Shown here in pieces: positions 9,037 through 17,281 of a DNA stretch of 64,000 nucleotides; within the stretch, counting starts at the first letter, position 1; each line of letters begins with the position of its first letter. The position numbers and the translations under genes were made by a program. The notes below the pieces were generated by a model. It was not told the DNA's origin, made no database searches, and saw only the letters and a program-made list of their open reading frames with translations. This DNA comes from an uncultured Eubacteriales bacterium (lineage in GTDB: Bacteria > Bacillota > Clostridia > Oscillospirales > CAG-272). Location of the stretch: positions 1-64,000 of the forward strand of contig CAKRZE010000009.1 in the NCBI GenBank assembly GCA_934432725.1, read 5' to 3'.

Positions 9037-9207
9037 TTATTTCTTGTGGCAGGAGCCCGCCATTGCGCAATGCGCACAGTTACAGCCGCAAGAGGACTTT
9101 CCCTTCCGCCGATCCCTGATCAGCTTCACAATAATTGCAGTCACAACAAGGGCAAGCACCAGGCAGATCAGAATGGTAACAATATTTTCAGCGATCCATG
9201 CAAACAT
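9037..9207 (-). CDS. FeoB-associated Cys-rich membrane peptide
   Basis: This is a 56-residue peptide: one transmembrane helix (about 5-30), a basic turn RDRRKGK, and a cysteine-rich tail SSCGCNCAHCAMAGSCHKK with five cysteines. That layout matches the FeoB-associated Cys-rich membrane protein family, found next to feoB in many Firmicutes. It is thought to assist Fe(II) passage, but its role is not established. ATG at 9207 is preceded by AAAGGAG. It starts 33 bases after the feoB stop and ends at the operon terminator. Confidence 0.9.
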   Translation of the reverse strand: MFAWIAENIVTILICLVLALVVTAIIVKLIRDRRKGKSSCGCNCAHCAMAGSCHKK

Positions 9208-9240
9208 ACAAGACAGACTCCTTTCACAAAACGAATTTTT

Positions 9241-11766
9241 TTACAGCTTTGTGGTCAGCTTCGTTGCTTCCTTATAAGGACGAACCAGCATGTAGATCAT
9301 GAAGCCAAGCACTGCCACTGCGCAGATCAGACCGATCACATTCACATTTCCGGTGAAGATACCGCCGAACTGATTGATCATGAGAGCAATTGCATACGCA
9401 AAGCCGCACTGATATCCGATTGCGAACCAGGTCCACTTTGCGTTGTTCATCTCACGCTTGATTGCACCGATTGCCGCAAAGCAGGGAGCGCACAGCAGGT
9501 TGAATACCAGGAAGGAATAACCGATCACGCCGTTGGAGAAAGCTTCCGCAATGTTCTGATACACGGTTCCCTCTCCGCCGCCGTAAAGGATGCCGAGCGT
9601 ACCGACGATGTTTTCCTTTGCGACAAGACCGGTGATGGAAGCCACAGCAGCCTTCCAGTTGCCCCAGCCAAGCGGCTTGAAGATCCAGGCAAGAACGCCG
9701 CCGATCGCAGCAAGTATGGATCTGTCAATCTCATCCTCGCTGAGCAGACGGAAGGTTCCGTCCTCTGCCACACCGAAGTAGGTCGTGAACCACACCAGAA
9801 TCGTGGAAAGAAGAATGATCGTACCAGCCTTTTTGATAAAGGACCAGCCGCGTTCCCACATGGAGCGAAGCACATTGCCCACAGTCGGCCAGTGGTAAGC
9901 CGGAAGCTCCATGACGAAGGGAGCAGGTTCGCCGGCAAACATCTTCGTCTTCTTCAGCATAATACCGGACACGATGATAGCAGCCATACCGATAAAGTAC
10001 GCCGAGGTTGCAACCCATGCAGAGCCGCCGAAAAGCGCGCCCGCGATCATCGCGATGAAGGGAACCTTTGCACCGCAGGGGATAAAGGTCGTTGTCATGA
10101 TTGTCATACGGCGGTCACGTTCATTTTCAATGGTACGCGATGCCATAATACCGGGAACGCCGCAGCCGACACCGATCAGCATCGGAATAAAGGATTTGCC
10201 GGAGAGTCCGAATTTACGGAACACACGGTCAAGGACGAATGCGATACGAGCCATGTAACCGCAAGCCTCCAGGAAGGCAAGCATCAGGAAGAGCACCAGC
10301 ATCTGCGGAACAAAGCCGAGCACCGCGCCGACACCGGCTACGATACCGTCAAGAATCAGACCGCTGAGCCATTCCGGGCAAACGGGATTGTCAGAGTCAA
10401 CCTTCAGAGCATTGCCGATCAGTGCAGGAATGCCGGGGACCCAAACACCGTAATCCGCAGGATCCGGCTCGGAAAATTCGCTGTTCTTTGCCTCAAAATA
10501 CTCCACTGCTTCCAGATATGTAACCGGAATGTAGTCCGTATCCTTCTTGTCGTTTTTGACGGATTCGGGAATCTCGGAGTAATACACGCGCATCTCGGTC
10601 TGCTCCAGCGTTTCCTCATCCTCCACGGTAACCGTTCCGACCGCATCCTCGGAATCAGGCTTGAACGCCTTAAGCTGCTCAAGCACCTGTGCGGGATCAA
10701 ATCCTTCCGCTTCCGGATCGACCTCCACAAAACCGTTGACCGCATTCATGGCATCGCCGTATTCACCGGCGGCATCCTCATAGTCCTTCGATCCGATCCA
10801 AAGGAGGTGCCAGCCGTCTCCGAACACGCCGTCGTTTGCCCAGTCTGTTGCGGGCGCACCCACGGCAACCATTGCAATGTAGTATACAAGGAACATCACG
10901 ACCGCAAAAATCGGAAGACCGAGCCAGCGGTTCGTCACAACCTTATCAATCTTATCGGAGGTGGAAAGCTTTCCTGCGTTCTTCTTTTTATAGCACGCCT
11001 TGATGATAGAGGCAATGTAAACATACCGCTCGTTCGTAATGATGGACTCGGAATCGTCATCCAGCTCCTTCTCGGCAGCCGCGATATCCTGCTCAATGTG
11101 CTGTTTCGTTGCCTCATCGATCTTCAGACCCGCAAGCACCTTATCATCGCGTTCAAAGATCTTGATGGCATACCATCTCTGCTGCTCCTCCGGCAGCTCA
11201 TGTACGGCAGCCTTTTCTATGTGAGCAATGGCATGCTCCACGCAGCCCGAAAAGCTGTGCTGCGGAATGGTCTTGCCATGCTTTGCCGCATCAATGGCAG
11301 CCTCGGCAGCCTCCATAATGCCGGTCTCCTTCAGTGCGGAGATTTCAACGATCTTGCAGCCGAGCTGTCTGGAAAGCTCCTCCGTGTTGATCTTATCCCC
11401 GTTCTTGCGGACCACATCCATCATATTAATGGCAATGACCACCGGAATCCCAAGCTCTACGAGCTGCGTGGTCAGATAGAGGTTTCTTTCCAGGTTTGTC
11501 CCGTCGATGATATTGAGAATTGCATCCGGACGCTCTCCGATCAGGTAATTTCTCGCAACAACCTCTTCCAGCGTGTAGGGCGACAGGGAGTAAATACCGG
11601 GAAGGTCGGTAATCACAACCCCCTCATGCTTCTTCAGCTTACCCTCTTTCTTTTCAACCGTAACACCCGGCCAGTTTCCTACGAACTGGTTGGAGCCGGT
11701 CAGCGCATTGAACAGTGTTGTCTTACCGCTGTTCGGGTTTCCGGCAAGCGCAATCCGTATATCCAT
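9241..11766 (-). CDS. feoB: Ferrous iron transport protein B
   Basis: This 841-residue protein is the Fe(II) permease. The N-terminal G-domain shows G1 GNPNSGKT (9-16), G3 DLPG (54-57), G4 NMMD (114-117) and G5 SALK. A helical spacer domain follows to about 270, then the membrane part with Gate motifs around GVGCGVPGIMASRT and FIPCGAKVPF. It is longer than typical FeoB because of a roughly 150-residue acidic insertion (about 312-460) after the first transmembrane helix. I chose ATG at 11766 (GAGAGG nine bases upstream); a DtxR-type box lies at 11792-11805. Confidence 0.96.
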   Translation of the reverse strand: MDIRIALAGNPNSGKTTLFNALTGSNQFVGNWPGVTVEKKEGKLKKHEGVVITDLPGIYSLSPYTLEEVVARNYLIGERPDAILNIIDGTNLERNLYLTTQLVELGIPVVIAINMMDVVRKNGDKINTEELSRQLGCKIVEISALKETGIMEAAEAAIDAAKHGKTIPQHSFSGCVEHAIAHIEKAAVHELPEEQQRWYAIKIFERDDKVLAGLKIDEATKQHIEQDIAAAEKELDDDSESIITNERYVYIASIIKACYKKKNAGKLSTSDKIDKVVTNRWLGLPIFAVVMFLVYYIAMVAVGAPATDWANDGVFGDGWHLLWIGSKDYEDAAGEYGDAMNAVNGFVEVDPEAEGFDPAQVLEQLKAFKPDSEDAVGTVTVEDEETLEQTEMRVYYSEIPESVKNDKKDTDYIPVTYLEAVEYFEAKNSEFSEPDPADYGVWVPGIPALIGNALKVDSDNPVCPEWLSGLILDGIVAGVGAVLGFVPQMLVLFLMLAFLEACGYMARIAFVLDRVFRKFGLSGKSFIPMLIGVGCGVPGIMASRTIENERDRRMTIMTTTFIPCGAKVPFIAMIAGALFGGSAWVATSAYFIGMAAIIVSGIMLKKTKMFAGEPAPFVMELPAYHWPTVGNVLRSMWERGWSFIKKAGTIILLSTILVWFTTYFGVAEDGTFRLLSEDEIDRSILAAIGGVLAWIFKPLGWGNWKAAVASITGLVAKENIVGTLGILYGGGEGTVYQNIAEAFSNGVIGYSFLVFNLLCAPCFAAIGAIKREMNNAKWTWFAIGYQCGFAYAIALMINQFGGIFTGNVNVIGLICAVAVLGFMIYMLVRPYKEATKLTTKL

Positions 11767-11791
11767 ATCCGTAATCCTCTCTTTCATTTGA

Positions 11792-11805
11792 TTAGCATAC
11801 GCTAA
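11792..11805. promoter_or_regulatory. Putative DtxR-type iron box A, upstream of feoB
   Basis: TTAGCATACGCTAA, a perfect 5-bp dyad with a 4-base centre, 25 bases before the feoB start. It shares the pattern TTAGC-N4-GCTAA with the boxes near feoA. Confidence 0.65.
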
Positions 11806-11954
11806 TTCGTGCCCTTGAAACAGGGGGGACACGAACCCCCGCCTAAGCCGCTTTTCATAACTATCCTTGCAGAACCGCTCTCGCCTTGTAAAGCGGAGCC
11901 GCCGTCGTTCGGCAAAAAGACCGCAAGGACGACCGAAAGAGCTGTCCTTCGATC

Positions 11955-12176
11955 TTATTCAACCTCAACCATGTCGGCATCCGCCTTGCGGAGTGAAAGC
12001 TCATAACCGCGCACGGTCACTTCAATCGGGTCGCCCAAAGGAGCTACCTTCCGGACATACACCTCCACGCCGCGGGTCAGTCCCATATCCATGATACGGC
12101 GCTTGACCGCTCCCTCTCCGTGGAGCTTGACGACCTTGTATGTCTCCCCGATCTTTGCAGATTTCAATGTGTTCAT
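11955..12176 (-). CDS. feoA: FeoA domain protein (second copy)
   Basis: This 73-residue SH3-like FeoA protein is a small cytosolic partner of FeoB. Family features include GEGAVKRRIMDMGLTRGVEVYVRKVAPLGDP and VRGYELSLRKADA near the end. ATG at 12176 follows GGGGGA. It lies between the other feoA and feoB. A 188-base gap to feoB holds an iron box and a GC-rich hairpin, so feoB may also be transcribed separately. Confidence 0.92.
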   Translation of the reverse strand: MNTLKSAKIGETYKVVKLHGEGAVKRRIMDMGLTRGVEVYVRKVAPLGDPIEVTVRGYELSLRKADADMVEVE

Positions 12177-12299
12177 ACCGTAAATCCCCCTTTTCTGTTT
12201 TCCGATACTGTGCTTGTGTATGCAGCCCTGTGCCGGCGCAGACCGCAGCCTTTTCCGCAGGCATCCGCCGTTCATGCAAAGCAAAGGTGTTCTCCACCG

Positions 12300-12512
12300 T
12301 CATACCATAATCTTTTTCGCCATTTCCTCGCTGATCGCAACTCTTGACTCTTTCACATTCACAATCACATTGCCGCCGAGAGAATTGATGATCGTAACGC
12401 TTCCGCCAACCACAAATCCAAGATTCTCAAGATGCTTTTTGACTTCCGGACTCCCGCCGATTTTTCTGATCGTGTTTTCCTCGCCGATCTCGGCAAAACA
12501 AAGTGGAATCAT
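12300..12512 (-). CDS. feoA: FeoA domain protein (first copy)
   Basis: This 70-residue FeoA protein has MIPLCFAEIGEENTIRKIGG, LENLGFVVGGSVTIIN and NVKESRVAISEEMAKKIMV, all typical of the family. ATG at 12512 has GAGG five bases upstream. A longer frame with a TTG at 12533 exists but overlaps iron box B, so the shorter start is favoured. It is the first gene of the feo operon, directly behind the promoter at 12590-12618. Two FeoA copies before FeoB are common in clostridia. Confidence 0.9.
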   Translation of the reverse strand: MIPLCFAEIGEENTIRKIGGSPEVKKHLENLGFVVGGSVTIINSLGGNVIVNVKESRVAISEEMAKKIMV

Positions 12513-12533
12513 AGTTACCTCGTTTTCCGACAA

Positions 12534-12547
12534 TTAGCAATCGCTAA
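12534..12547. promoter_or_regulatory. Putative iron box B
   Basis: TTAGCAATCGCTAA, 22 bases before the first feoA start codon. Same dyad as boxes A and C. Confidence 0.65.
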
Positions 12548-12566
12548 CCACCGCTCTAAAAATCAA

Positions 12567-12580
12567 TTAGCCTCCGCTAA
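12567..12580. promoter_or_regulatory. Putative iron box C at the feo transcription start
   Basis: TTAGCCTCCGCTAA begins immediately downstream of the feo -10 element and covers the expected start site. This is the position expected for a repressor operator. Confidence 0.7.
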
Positions 12581-12589
12581 CTATGAATT

Positions 12590-12618
12590 ATAATACATGC
12601 TTTTACGCCTTCTGTCAA
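12590..12618 (-). promoter_or_regulatory. Sigma-A promoter of the feo operon
   Basis: On the minus strand, TTGACA (12613-12618) and TATTAT (12590-12595) are 17 bases apart. A second -10 reading (TATAAT) is offset by three bases. Confidence 0.75.
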
Positions 12619-12674
12619 GAGATTTTTTCAAAAAAAATGCCGCATTTTGCACTTTTATCACCCTTGACAAAAAG

Positions 12675-12688
12675 TTAGTCTAAGCTAA
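12675..12688. promoter_or_regulatory. Putative iron box D, upstream of the feo promoter
   Basis: TTAGTCTAAGCTAA sits inside a longer dyad GTTAG-N6-CTAAC (12674-12689), about 60 bases upstream of the feo -35. An isolated TTGACA precedes it on the plus strand, but no matching -10 was found. Confidence 0.5.
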
Positions 12689-12929
12689 CCGTCAATTAGG
12701 ATATTTTGACCGATTCCGAAAGCGGCTGCCCCCTGCCGTCTCCCGTTTCTTCTGCGGGGCTTCCGTTTTCCCGTTCAATTACACCGGACAGTAAGCAAAA
12801 CGGCATGCGGCAAAACGCTGTCTTCCTATTTTAATTATTCCATTATATGTGACACAGAGCCGCCTTGCTCCGACCGGGCATATTCCGGACAGAATTCTGC
12901 AAATCCTTGCATTTTTTTCAAAAAGCCTC

Positions 12930-12958
12930 TTGACAATCCGCAAAGACGCGTGTATAAT
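12930..12958 (+). promoter_or_regulatory. Sigma-A promoter of the glutamine synthetase gene
   Basis: Perfect TTGACA (12930-12935) and TATAAT (12953-12958) with a 17-base spacer. Confidence 0.88.
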
Positions 12959-12970
12959 GACATCATTGAA

Positions 12971-13026
12971 ACGGCAAAGGCGTCGTGGACAAGAGGGTCC
13001 GACTGTCTTTGCCGTTTTTATTTTTT
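12971..13026 (+). terminator. Leader terminator / attenuator of glutamine synthetase
   Basis: ACGGCAAAG (12971-12979) pairs perfectly with CTTTGCCGT (13007-13015) and is followed by TTTTTATTTTTT. Inside the loop is a second stem, GTC..GGAC-AAGAGG-GTCC-GAC. The hairpin begins about six bases after the predicted transcript start and ends just before the ribosome-binding site (13034), so most transcripts would stop unless something prevents folding. It does not match the glutamine-riboswitch consensus as I know it. Confidence 0.8.
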
Positions 13027-13046
13027 CAATCAAAGGAGATGCCGTT

Positions 13047-15134
13047 ATGAGCACAGTAGCAGATATTTTCGGATCGCAGGTATTCAACGATGCAGTCATG
13101 AAGCAGAGACTGCCAAAAGAAACATACAAAGCGCTTCGTCAGGCAAATCAGATCGGAAAGCGTTTGGATATCAATGTGGCAAATGTCGTTGCGAACGCCA
13201 TGAAGGATTGGGCGATTGAGCACGGCGCAACACATTATACGCACTGGTTCCAGCCCATGACCGGCATCACCGCCGAAAAGCACGACAGCTTTATTTCCCC
13301 GACCGATGACGGACGTGTGATTATGGAGTTTTCCGGCAAAGAGCTGATTCAGGGCGAGCCGGACGCGTCCTCCTTCCCGTCCGGCGGATTGCGCGCAACC
13401 TTTGAAGCACGCGGCTATACCGCATGGGACCCGACGTCCTATGCGTTTATCAAGGACCATGTGCTCTGCATCCCCACCGCATTCTGTTCCTATGGCGGAG
13501 AGGCACTGGACAAAAAGACGCCCCTGCTCCGCTCCATGGAGGCAATCAACAAGCAGGCGCTCCGCGTCCTGAAGCTGTTCGGAAATGAAAATGTGCTGTC
13601 CGTCAAGACCACGGTCGGACCGGAGCAGGAATATTTTCTGATTCCGAAGGAGCTTTACGACCGCAGAAAGGACCTGATCTATACCGGCAGAACGCTGTTC
13701 GGCGCAAAGCCGCCGAAGGGGCAGGAGCTGGAGGATCACTATTTCGGCGTCATCAAGCCCCGGGTTGCCGCATTCATGAAGGACCTGAACGACGAGCTCT
13801 GGAAGCTCGGCATTCTGGCAAAGACCGAGCACAACGAGGTTGCGCCCGCACAGCATGAGCTTGCACCGATCTTTGCCACAACCAACATTGCCACAGATCA
13901 CAACCAGCTGACCATGGAACTGATGCAGAAGGTCGCAAAAAAGCACGATCTGGTCTGCCTGCTGCACGAAAAGCCCTTTGAAGGCGTCAACGGCTCCGGC
14001 AAGCACAACAACTGGTCGATCTCTACGGACACCGGCGTAAACCTGCTGAATCCGGGAGAAACCCCCGCAGAAAACGCACAGTTCCTTCTGTTCCTTGCCG
14101 CCGTAATCAAGGCGGTGGACGAATACCAGGACCTGCTCCGAATCTCGGTCGCCTCCGCCGGAAATGACCATCGGCTCGGTGCAAACGAGGCACCGCCCGC
14201 AGTCGTCTCCATGTTCCTCGGCGAGGAGCTGAACGAGGTTCTGGAATCCATCAAGAACGATACGCCTTACGGCGCACGGGAGAAGGAGCTGCTCAAGGTC
14301 GGCGTACACGTGTTGCCCCGGTTCCCGAAGGATACCACGGACCGGAACCGCACCTCTCCGTTTGCATTCACCGGAAATAAATTTGAATTCCGTATGCTCG
14401 GCTCCTCCGCATCTGTGGCCGATGCCAACACCGTTCTGAACACCGCGGTGGCAGAGGAGCTCAGGCAGTTCGCCGATATTCTGGAGCCTGCCGCAGATTT
14501 CAAGGCTGCGCTGCATGACCTGATCCGGGATACGATCAAGGAGCATGACCGCATTATCTTCAACGGAAACGGCTATGACGATGCATGGATCAAAGAGGCG
14601 GAGCGCCGCGGTCTGCTCAACCTGAAAACCACCCCGGACTGCCTGCCCTATCTTCTGAAAGAAAAAAATATCGCACTCTTCACCTCGCACAAGGTCTTCA
14701 GCGAAACCGAGCTCCGCTCGCGCTTTGAGATCATGGAGGAAAGCTATTCCAAGCTGCTCGGCATAGAGGCGCGCACCATGATCGAAATGGCACGCCGGGA
14801 CATTCTGCCCGCAGTCAGCGCATATGCCGCTTCCCTGACCGAAGCCTTCAAGAACAAAAAGGAAATCGGGCTTGGTGCAAAATTTGAAGAGGACGCCGTC
14901 CGTGCGCTGTCTGACCGTGCAGACGCAGCATATACTGCCCTGAAGGAGCTGGAGGAGGATATGAAGAAAACTGCGGATATCGCGGATTCCTCCGAGCTTT
15001 CGATGTACTACAAGGATACCGTCATTCCGGTTATGGGAAAGCTGCGTGAGGCGGCAGATGCGCTTGAAACGCTGACCTCCTCCGCTTATTGGCCGTATCC
15101 CACCTACGGCGAGCTTCTGTTTGGCGTCCGCTGA
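13047..15134 (+). CDS. glnN: Glutamine synthetase, type III
   Basis: This 695-residue enzyme joins ammonium and glutamate to glutamine using ATP. Length and motifs are those of the GSIII family: HWFQPMTGITAEKHDSFISP, EHNEVAPAQHELAPIF, GSGKHNNWSIST (nucleotide-binding region) and RNRTSPFAFTGNKFEFR. ATG at 13047 follows AAAGGAG. It begins a nitrogen-assimilation run with asnB, gltB and gltD. A strong promoter followed by an intrinsic terminator suggests expression is set by transcription attenuation. No GlnR or PII gene is in the window. Confidence 0.95.
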   Translation: MSTVADIFGSQVFNDAVMKQRLPKETYKALRQANQIGKRLDINVANVVANAMKDWAIEHGATHYTHWFQPMTGITAEKHDSFISPTDDGRVIMEFSGKELIQGEPDASSFPSGGLRATFEARGYTAWDPTSYAFIKDHVLCIPTAFCSYGGEALDKKTPLLRSMEAINKQALRVLKLFGNENVLSVKTTVGPEQEYFLIPKELYDRRKDLIYTGRTLFGAKPPKGQELEDHYFGVIKPRVAAFMKDLNDELWKLGILAKTEHNEVAPAQHELAPIFATTNIATDHNQLTMELMQKVAKKHDLVCLLHEKPFEGVNGSGKHNNWSISTDTGVNLLNPGETPAENAQFLLFLAAVIKAVDEYQDLLRISVASAGNDHRLGANEAPPAVVSMFLGEELNEVLESIKNDTPYGAREKELLKVGVHVLPRFPKDTTDRNRTSPFAFTGNKFEFRMLGSSASVADANTVLNTAVAEELRQFADILEPAADFKAALHDLIRDTIKEHDRIIFNGNGYDDAWIKEAERRGLLNLKTTPDCLPYLLKEKNIALFTSHKVFSETELRSRFEIMEESYSKLLGIEARTMIEMARRDILPAVSAYAASLTEAFKNKKEIGLGAKFEEDAVRALSDRADAAYTALKELEEDMKKTADIADSSELSMYYKDTVIPVMGKLREAADALETLTSSAYWPYPTYGELLFGVR

Positions 15135-15449
15135 ACCGCAAGGCGCAGGGGAATCTCGCGTTCCCCGTCTGAAAGCCGGCTTTTCATGCGTCAAATCCGG
15201 GTTGTCCTGCACCGCAGTCCTGGGCCATGCCAAAAGACCTTTATGGGGTTGTCACAAAATACGGAGCATCCGTTTTGCGGCAGCCCCGTATTTGCCACCT
15301 TTTCGGGTGACGTCCGCACCGACACCGTCCTCTGCCTGCAAACCGGATCCGGCAATTGCAAAGCCTGCCACTGCCCTGCCGGAGCCCGCATGCTGCTTTT
15401 TCCGGGCAGTGCACCCCATTACTTTTTCAGAACAAGAGGATATCGCATT
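15135..15449 (+). other. Intergenic region upstream of asnB
   Basis: No gene. An inverted repeat AAATACGG / CCGTATTT (about 15255-15290) with a 24-base loop is the only structure I see. It lacks a T-run and no consensus promoter is evident, so asnB may be read from the glnN promoter. Confidence 0.4.
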
Positions 15450-17036
15450 ATGTGTTCAATTATGACCTATGCGGGAACACTGCTTTCTCCCGCAGAATTC
15501 AAAGAAGGCTTTGACCGGACGGTTTCACGCGGTCCGGATATGTCAAGAATCATCGATACGGGCGCAGGGCTGATGGGCTTCCACCGTCTTGCCATCATGG
15601 ACCTCAACGAAAGCGGCATGCAGCCCTTCTCATTGAACGGAAGCTATGCGGTCTGCAACGGAGAGCTGTACGGCTTCCGCGCCATGCGGGACAAGCTGAA
15701 GCGGGAGGGATACACCTTCCAAAGCGACTCCGACTGTGAAATCATCCTTCCGCTCTACCGCGAATACGGCACGCAGATGTTTTCCATGCTGGACGCGGAA
15801 TTTGCCATGGTAATCTGGGATGCGGAAAAGCGCAGGTTTATCGCAGCCCGCGATCCGATCGGAATCCGCCCGCTGTTTTATGCCTTTGACAGGGAAGGAA
15901 GCATTCTTTTTGCATCGGAAGCCAAAAACCTGATCGGACTTTCGGACAAGATCATGCCCTTCCCGCCGGGCTGCTATTGGGAAGACGGACGTTTTGTCCG
16001 ATACGCAGACATGACGGCGGTTCCCGCCTTCCGGACAGGGAGTCTGGACCTGATCTGCGGAGAGATCCGTCACAGGCTGACTGCCGGCATAGAAAAGCGG
16101 CTGGATGCCGATGCACCGCTCGGCTTTCTGCTCAGCGGCGGCTTGGATTCTTCCCTTGTGTGTGCGGTGGCATCGCGGATTCTCGGTCCGGGAAAGCGGC
16201 TTAGAACCTTTGCCATCGGCATGTCGGAGGACGCCATCGATCTGAAATATGCCCGTCAGGTTGCCGATTATATTCACGCCGATCACACAGAGGTCATCAT
16301 GACGCCGCAGGACGTAATCGATGCGCTCCCGACCGTTGTCTCCATTCTCGGAACCTATGATATCACGACCATCCGCGCTTCTGTCGGAATGTATCTGGTC
16401 TGCAAATATATCCACGAGCATACCGACATCCGCGTGCTGCTTACCGGAGAAATCTCGGATGAGCTGTTCGGTTATAAATACACAGACTTTGCCCCGGACG
16501 ATATGGCGTTTCAGCGGGAAGCGGAAAAGCGCGTGCGGGAGCTTTATATGTATGATGTCCTGCGTGCCGACCGCTGCATTTCGGCAAACTCCTTGGAGGC
16601 CCGCGTTCCGTTCGGCGATCTGGATTTTGTCCGCTATGTCATGAGCATTGACCCCGCCATAAAGCAGAACATCTACCACAAGGGAAAATATCTGCTCCGG
16701 AGAGCCTTTGCGGGGGATTATCTCCCGGAATCGATTCTGAACCGTGAAAAAGCAGCCTTCAGCGATGCCGTCGGACACTCCATGGTCGATGACCTGAAGG
16801 AGCTGGCAGAAAAGACCTATACAGACGAAGCGTTCCGGAAGGGCTGTGAAAAATACAGCTTTGCCCCTCCCTTCACCAAGGAGTCGCTTCTCTACCGCGA
16901 TCTGTTTGAAACGTATTATCCCGGACAGGCTGAAATGATCTCCGGATTCTGGATGCCGAACCAAAGCTGGGACGGCTGCAAGGTAAACGACCCGTCCGCG
17001 CGCGTGCTGTCAAACTACGGAGACTCCGGCATTTAA
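15450..17036 (+). CDS. asnB: Asparagine synthase (glutamine-hydrolysing)
   Basis: This 528-residue protein makes asparagine from aspartate, ATP and glutamine. It begins MCSIMTYAG, so the nucleophilic Cys2 of the class II glutaminase domain follows the initiator Met, which fixes the start at 15450 (AAGAGGA upstream). The glutaminase half includes GFHRLAIMDL and CNGELYGF. The synthetase half has the PP-loop LLSGGLDSSLVC and the GEISDELFGYKY block. It sits between glnN and gltB and would use glutamine made by GSIII. The upstream extension of the frame (from 15186) is not coding. Confidence 0.95.
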   Translation: MCSIMTYAGTLLSPAEFKEGFDRTVSRGPDMSRIIDTGAGLMGFHRLAIMDLNESGMQPFSLNGSYAVCNGELYGFRAMRDKLKREGYTFQSDSDCEIILPLYREYGTQMFSMLDAEFAMVIWDAEKRRFIAARDPIGIRPLFYAFDREGSILFASEAKNLIGLSDKIMPFPPGCYWEDGRFVRYADMTAVPAFRTGSLDLICGEIRHRLTAGIEKRLDADAPLGFLLSGGLDSSLVCAVASRILGPGKRLRTFAIGMSEDAIDLKYARQVADYIHADHTEVIMTPQDVIDALPTVVSILGTYDITTIRASVGMYLVCKYIHEHTDIRVLLTGEISDELFGYKYTDFAPDDMAFQREAEKRVRELYMYDVLRADRCISANSLEARVPFGDLDFVRYVMSIDPAIKQNIYHKGKYLLRRAFAGDYLPESILNREKAAFSDAVGHSMVDDLKELAEKTYTDEAFRKGCEKYSFAPPFTKESLLYRDLFETYYPGQAEMISGFWMPNQSWDGCKVNDPSARVLSNYGDSGI

Positions 17037-17173
17037 GCGGCACCCTGCGCCCCGGGCGCGGAGTCGGGCAAAAATGCCCCCGCATTCCTGCCGCAGCTGC
17101 GGAAACAAAGCGGGCAGGTGCCGCCCGGTCCGAACACCGACGGCTCTGCTCCCTTGGACCGCCAGCCTGCCGG

Positions 17174-17248
17174 ATTCCGGACAAACATGCCGGAATGTCT
17201 TTGTCAGATGCACTTTTCCGGACTGCCGCGTCAAAATGCGGCAGTCCG
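17174..17248 (+). promoter_or_regulatory. Two adjacent hairpins upstream of gltB
   Basis: Hairpin 1 is ATTCCGG-N9-CCGGAAT (17174-17196). Hairpin 2 is CGGACTGCCGC-N8-GCGGCAGTCCG (17219-17248), an 11-bp perfect stem. Neither has a T-run. They lie directly before the gltB ribosome-binding site and could be RNA regulatory elements or mRNA stabilisers. The roles are inferred only from position. Confidence 0.5.
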
Positions 17249-17281
17249 ATCATTCGTCTCTTAACGGAAAGGAATTTCTTT

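Noticed and set aside
9046..11805. Very long plus-strand frame antisense to feoB
   Set aside because: It is rich in His, Arg and Cys, and mirrors the real gene on the other strand, whose GTPase and gate motifs are unmistakable.
11807..11900. tRNA-like hairpin ggggg-ttcgtgt-ccccc between feoA and feoB
   Set aside because: It resembles a T-arm, but no acceptor, D-arm or anticodon arm can be built around it.
12664..12702. Plus-strand promoter starting with TTGACA beside iron box D
   Set aside because: No acceptable -10 element lies 16-18 bases downstream.
12971..13026. Glutamine riboswitch or ANTAR dual-hairpin target before glutamine synthetase
   Set aside because: The conserved glutamine-riboswitch bases are not seen, and there is only one nested hairpin, without the A1/G4 hexaloop pattern.
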